Part shown: piece by piece, positions 60,820 through 64,000 of the stretch
Position numbering within the stretch: position 1 is the first letter of the stretch
Layout: each line of letters starts with the position of its first letter
Source of the DNA: Vibrio tubiashii
GTDB lineage: Bacteria > Pseudomonadota > Gammaproteobacteria > Enterobacterales > Vibrionaceae
Assembly (NCBI GenBank): GCA_000775715.1
Contig: JRWQ01000011.1
Location: 124,001 to 188,000, forward strand
Direction: 5' to 3'
Length of the DNA: 64,000 bases
Translations under genes and position numbers: made by a program
Notes under the pieces: model-generated
Database searches by the model: none
Told to the model about the DNA's origin: nothing
What the model saw: only the letters and a program-made list of their open reading frames with translations

Positions 60820-63780
60820 CTAAAACTGTGGTTTAGTCATTGCTGCGCCGGCTTGGTTGCTTGCAACTTGGCTACCAGCACCACGAGAGGCATAACGCTC
60901 TTGTTTCAATGGTGCTGCGTTGACAGTGATGTCTTTCATCTCTGTGCTACCAGGTGCTTTTGCCATTGGTGCAGAAGCAAAGCCTTTAGTGTTGGTTACA
61001 GCAACAGCTTCAGAAGGCTCTACAGCCACTTCTTCCTGCTTGATTTCAGCGACAACTTCAGGTTGAGAAACAACAGCTTGTTCCTCGACGATAGGTTGCT
61101 GTTTAGCCTCAACTTCAACAGGAGTTGGCTCAGGCACAACGTTTTGCTGTACCGCTTCAGCTTGAACAGGTTGCTCTACCACTGCTTCTTGTACAACTGC
61201 TTCTTCTACAGGTGTTTCAACAGTTGGTTGCTCACGACGTACAATCACTTTACCCATTGCCATTTCAGGACAAGCAAAGCCACCTAGTGAAGCGATTGTT
61301 GTCTCGACTGACTCAACTTGCTCTGCTTTAGGTTTCTGCTTAGGAGCAGGCTTAGTGATACCGTAGCTTGGCATTACTTTACCCATTGCCATCTCTGGAG
61401 AAGCTACACCACCTTTACGTAGGCGGAATGGGTTAGGGCGACGATCACGACCGCGACGGCGACGTTGACCACTTGCACGCAGATGACGAGGAGAGCGACG
61501 GTTACGACGTTGCTTAGGTTGCTCTTCAGCGTTTTCTGCTTCTGTGTCTAGCGCTTTTTCTGCTACAGCTTCTGCTTTCGCTTCTACTGCAACTTGCTTC
61601 GCTTCTTCGTTAGCTTGAGCGTTAGCCGCTTGGTCTTTAACGCGAACTTGCTTAGAAAGCTTACGACGCTGACGGCGCTCTTTCACCTTAGCGGCTTTCT
61701 CTTGAGAGCGTTCTTTACGTTCTTGAGGCTTGTCGTCCTGCTGTGCGTCGGCGGCTAGCTTTAGACCTTCTTCGGCAACCTTGCTTGGCTTAGCATCGTC
61801 ACGTTTGTTGCGGCGATCTTGCTTAGGCTTGCGATTTTGTTGCTTGCGATCGTTTGGCTTCGCGTCAGTCGCATCGTCACGTGTGTTCTTACGCTTATTA
61901 TCGCGCTTGTCATCACGGTCACGGTTATCGCGATTGCCGCGGCGACGGTTGTCATTGCGGTTACGGCGATTGCGGTTGTTGCGATTGCCTTCGCGGCGAT
62001 CTTTCGGTTTTTGCTCTTCTTGTTTCTCTTCTTCTTTGGCTGAACCAAATAGGAAGCTGCCTAATGCTTTAAACAAGCGAGTAATCATACCGTCTTGCGC
62101 AGGCTGAGATTCTGATTTCTTCTCTACCGATTTAGGTGCTGGCTTAGCCGGTGCCGGAGCAGACTGACTTGGAGACGCAAAGCCTTTCAGAGCTGGCTCT
62201 TCAATCTTCTTCGGTTTCGCTTCTGCTTCTACGGTTGGTTCTCTACCTTCCGCTTCCTTCATCGCTTCAAGCTTAGTCGGAAGTAGGTAAGACAGTAGAT
62301 CAAACTCTTCGCCTTCGCGAACACGGATCACATCGAAATGCGGTGTTTCCATATCTGAGTTTGGTACAACTGTGATCTTAACTTCTTGGATGCGCTCAAT
62401 ATGGTTAACTGAACGACGCTTTTCGTTAAGTAGGTAAGAGGCAATAGGCACAGGCACTACAGCCAATACTTGTGCTGTGTTGTCTTTTAGTGCTTCTTCT
62501 TCGATTAAACGAAGTACAGATAGCGCTAGAGATTCATTGTCACGCACAACACCCGTACCACTACAACGTGGACAGATATGGTGACTCGCTTCAGCCAGAG
62601 ATGGGCTTAGACGTTGACGAGACATTTCTAATAGGCCAAAACGAGAAATTCGACCAATTTGTACTCGTGCACGATCCATGCGAACAGAATCACGTAGACG
62701 GTTTTCAACTTCACGTTGGTGACGTACTGGCGTCATATCGATAAAGTCGATAACGACAAGACCACCTAAGTCGCGTAGACGAAGTTGACGAGCAATCTCT
62801 TCTGCCGCTTCTAAGTTGGTGTTTAGTGCTGTCTCTTCAATATCGCCACCCTTAGTTGCGCGGGCAGAGTTAATATCGATAGAGGTTAGCGCTTCAGTTG
62901 GGTCAATAACGATTGAGCCACCAGAAGGCAGACGAACTTCGCGTTGGAACGCAGATTCGATCTGACTTTCGATTTGGTAGTGGCTGAATAGAGGTACTTC
63001 GCCATCGTATTTCTTCACACGGTTTACGAAATCAGGACGAACTAGACGGATGTGGTCTAGAGCGCGCTCGTAAATGGTGTTGCTGTCGATCAGGATTTCG
63101 CCAATGTCGCGACGTAAGTAGTCACGAATTGCACGAACAATCACGTTACTCTCTTGGTGAATCAAGAAAGGTGCAGCGTTAGCGTCAGAAGCTTGCTTAA
63201 TTGCGCCCCAGTGGTTTAGCAGTACATTTAAGTCCCACTCTAACTCTTCAGCGCTCTTACCAACACCCGCAGTACGTACGATCAGACCCATGCCTTGTGG
63301 TAGTTCTAATGTGCTTAGAGCTGCTTTAAGTTGGGTACGCTCGTCGCCTTCGATACGGCGAGAGATACCGCCAGCACGAGGGTTGTTTGGCATAAGAACA
63401 AGGTAACTACCCGCAAGAGAGATAAAGGTAGTAAGAGCCGCGCCCTTGCTACCACGTTCTTCTTTCTCCACTTGCACGATCACTTCTTGGCCTTCAGTCA
63501 GCACTTCTTTAATGCTTGGACGGCCTTGATATGTGTAACCTTCAGGGAAGTATTCGCGGGCAATTTCTTTAAGAGGGAGGAAACCGTGTCGTTCTGCACC
63601 GTAGTCAACAAAAGCCGCTTCCAGGCTTGGTTCGATGCGAGTGATACGTCCTTTGTAGATATTTGCTTTTTTCGATTCATGACCAGGGCTTTCGATATCT
63701 AAATCATATAGGCGCTGACCATCAACCAAAGCAACACGCAACTCTTCTTTTTGAGTTGCGTTAATTAGCATTCTTTTCAT
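60820..63780 (-). CDS. rne: Ribonuclease E
   Basis: A 986-aa endoribonuclease that starts decay and processing of most RNAs. The N-terminal half has an S1 domain (about 35-125), a 5'-sensor region, catalytic Asp302 and Asp345, and the Zn-link CPRC (Cys403, Cys406). The C-terminal half (from about 530) is disordered: an amphipathic stretch ([14 protein letters not shown]) for membrane binding, Arg/Asn-rich RNA-binding runs, and short motifs PEMAMGKV found twice. It scaffolds the degradosome. A long leader upstream is likely to mediate self-regulation. Confidence 0.97.
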   Translation of the reverse strand: MKRMLINATQKEELRVALVDGQRLYDLDIESPGHESKKANIYKGRITRIEPSLEAAFVDYGAERHGFLPLKEIAREYFPEGYTYQGRPSIKEVLTEGQEVIVQVEKEERGSKGAALTTFISLAGSYLVLMPNNPRAGGISRRIEGDERTQLKAALSTLELPQGMGLIVRTAGVGKSAEELEWDLNVLLNHWGAIKQASDANAAPFLIHQESNVIVRAIRDYLRRDIGEILIDSNTIYERALDHIRLVRPDFVNRVKKYDGEVPLFSHYQIESQIESAFQREVRLPSGGSIVIDPTEALTSIDINSARATKGGDIEETALNTNLEAAEEIARQLRLRDLGGLVVIDFIDMTPVRHQREVENRLRDSVRMDRARVQIGRISRFGLLEMSRQRLSPSLAEASHHICPRCSGTGVVRDNESLALSVLRLIEEEALKDNTAQVLAVVPVPIASYLLNEKRRSVNHIERIQEVKITVVPNSDMETPHFDVIRVREGEEFDLLSYLLPTKLEAMKEAEGREPTVEAEAKPKKIEEPALKGFASPSQSAPAPAKPAPKSVEKKSESQPAQDGMITRLFKALGSFLFGSAKEEEKQEEQKPKDRREGNRNNRNRRNRNDNRRRGNRDNRDRDDKRDNKRKNTRDDATDAKPNDRKQQNRKPKQDRRNKRDDAKPSKVAEEGLKLAADAQQDDKPQERKERSQEKAAKVKERRQRRKLSKQVRVKDQAANAQANEEAKQVAVEAKAEAVAEKALDTEAENAEEQPKQRRNRRSPRHLRASGQRRRRGRDRRPNPFRLRKGGVASPEMAMGKVMPSYGITKPAPKQKPKAEQVESVETTIASLGGFACPEMAMGKVIVRREQPTVETPVEEAVVQEAVVEQPVQAEAVQQNVVPEPTPVEVEAKQQPIVEEQAVVSQPEVVAEIKQEEVAVEPSEAVAVTNTKGFASAPMAKAPGSTEMKDITVNAAPLKQERYASRGAGSQVASNQAGAAMTKPQF

Positions 63781-64000
63781 TGATAAATCTCGTTGTCATT
63801 TTTTATTTTTTCTTGTCACTTGGGTCGCTTTCACGGTGCCTGATCCCATGGCTTAATCTGTGCAGCCTCCCGGCTGGAGGGATGCTCTGGGGCACTTCAG
63901 TCTCACAAGCTTTTCTCGTTCAGCTTGTGCGCCACATCGGCGGCGGTAAACACTCAACATGATGAGCGACGAGTAGGGTGACAAGTTTGTTAATCCCAGA
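63781..64000 (-). promoter_or_regulatory. rne 5' leader (partial, runs off the window)
   Basis: No gene is visible in these 220 bases. On the minus strand, the leader holds a perfect hairpin CACAAGCT/AGCTTGTG (63929-63922/63911-63904), a CCTCC/GGAGG stem (63866-63870/63876-63880) with an alternative CAGCC/GGCTG pairing, and A-rich single-stranded DNA near the start codon. In E. coli a folded rne leader of about 360 nt lets RNase E cut its own mRNA. The same role is likely here. Confidence 0.6.

Noticed and set aside
61730..62107. Long antisense frames opposite the RNase E tail, rich in Arg/Ser/Leu
   Set aside because: They arise from the low-complexity Arg/Asp/Asn codons of rne read backward.

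Overview
The window is chromosomal DNA of a gamma-proteobacterium of the genus Vibrio or a close relative. The evidence is the gene order (dctPQM, dctBD, then tig-clpP-clpX-lon-hupB-ppiD-comEA, cmk-rpsA-ihfB-lapA-lapB-pyrF, cysB; lolA-rarA-serS; yoaA-tsaB-slp-fadD-rnd; rne), the protein sequences, and a set of Vibrio-like short intergenic repeats. Nearly all of it is core genome. I see no rRNA, tRNA, CRISPR array, prophage, IS transposase or toxin-antitoxin pair.

Layout. 1-6332: the end of an OmpR-type response regulator, its histidine kinase, and a four-gene sugar ABC importer. 6676-15384: a sigma-54-controlled TRAP C4-dicarboxylate importer (dctPQM) and, divergently oriented, its sensor/regulator pair dctBD. 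Between them sits a two-gene octaheme cytochrome c / cytochrome b operon with a class II FNR-type promoter. 15530-24717: the protein quality-control block tig-clpP-clpX-lon-hupB-ppiD, with sigma-32-like promoters before tig and lon, followed by comEA. 25032-30373: cmk, rpsA, ihfB, lapAB and pyrF. 30423-34584: miaE and an unknown membrane protein on the minus strand, then cysB and a methyltransferase. 34914-39263: an ABC importer of unknown substrate and a membrane diguanylate cyclase. 39276-47587: dusC, a SEC-C protein, lolA, rarA, serS, ansA and sppA. 47787-58902: fadH with a FadR operator, purU, a small unknown protein, yoaA, tsaB, an unknown protein, an Slp lipoprotein, an alpha/beta hydrolase, fadD and rnd. 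58962-64000: a SulP transporter and rne with its long leader.

How the parts fit. Import and sensing of carbon sources (sugar ABC with its two-component system, dicarboxylate TRAP with DctBD) lie next to an anaerobic respiratory module that probably uses the quinol pool to reduce a sulfur or nitrogen oxyanion. The ATP-dependent proteases and trigger factor look like one heat-shock-responsive block. fadH and fadD are the beta-oxidation genes. Rho-independent terminators separate most transcription units cleanly.

The least explained signals are: (i) the octaheme operon inserted between transporter and regulator genes of the dicarboxylate system; (ii) a long, structured leader of about 335 nt between a sigma-32-like promoter and tig; (iii) a dispersed family of imperfect palindromic elements ending in ATACCA/TGGTAT, with two clear full copies, one clear short derivative and two more distant candidates; (iv) the uncharacterised ABC importer whose ribosome-binding site directly abuts one of those candidates.
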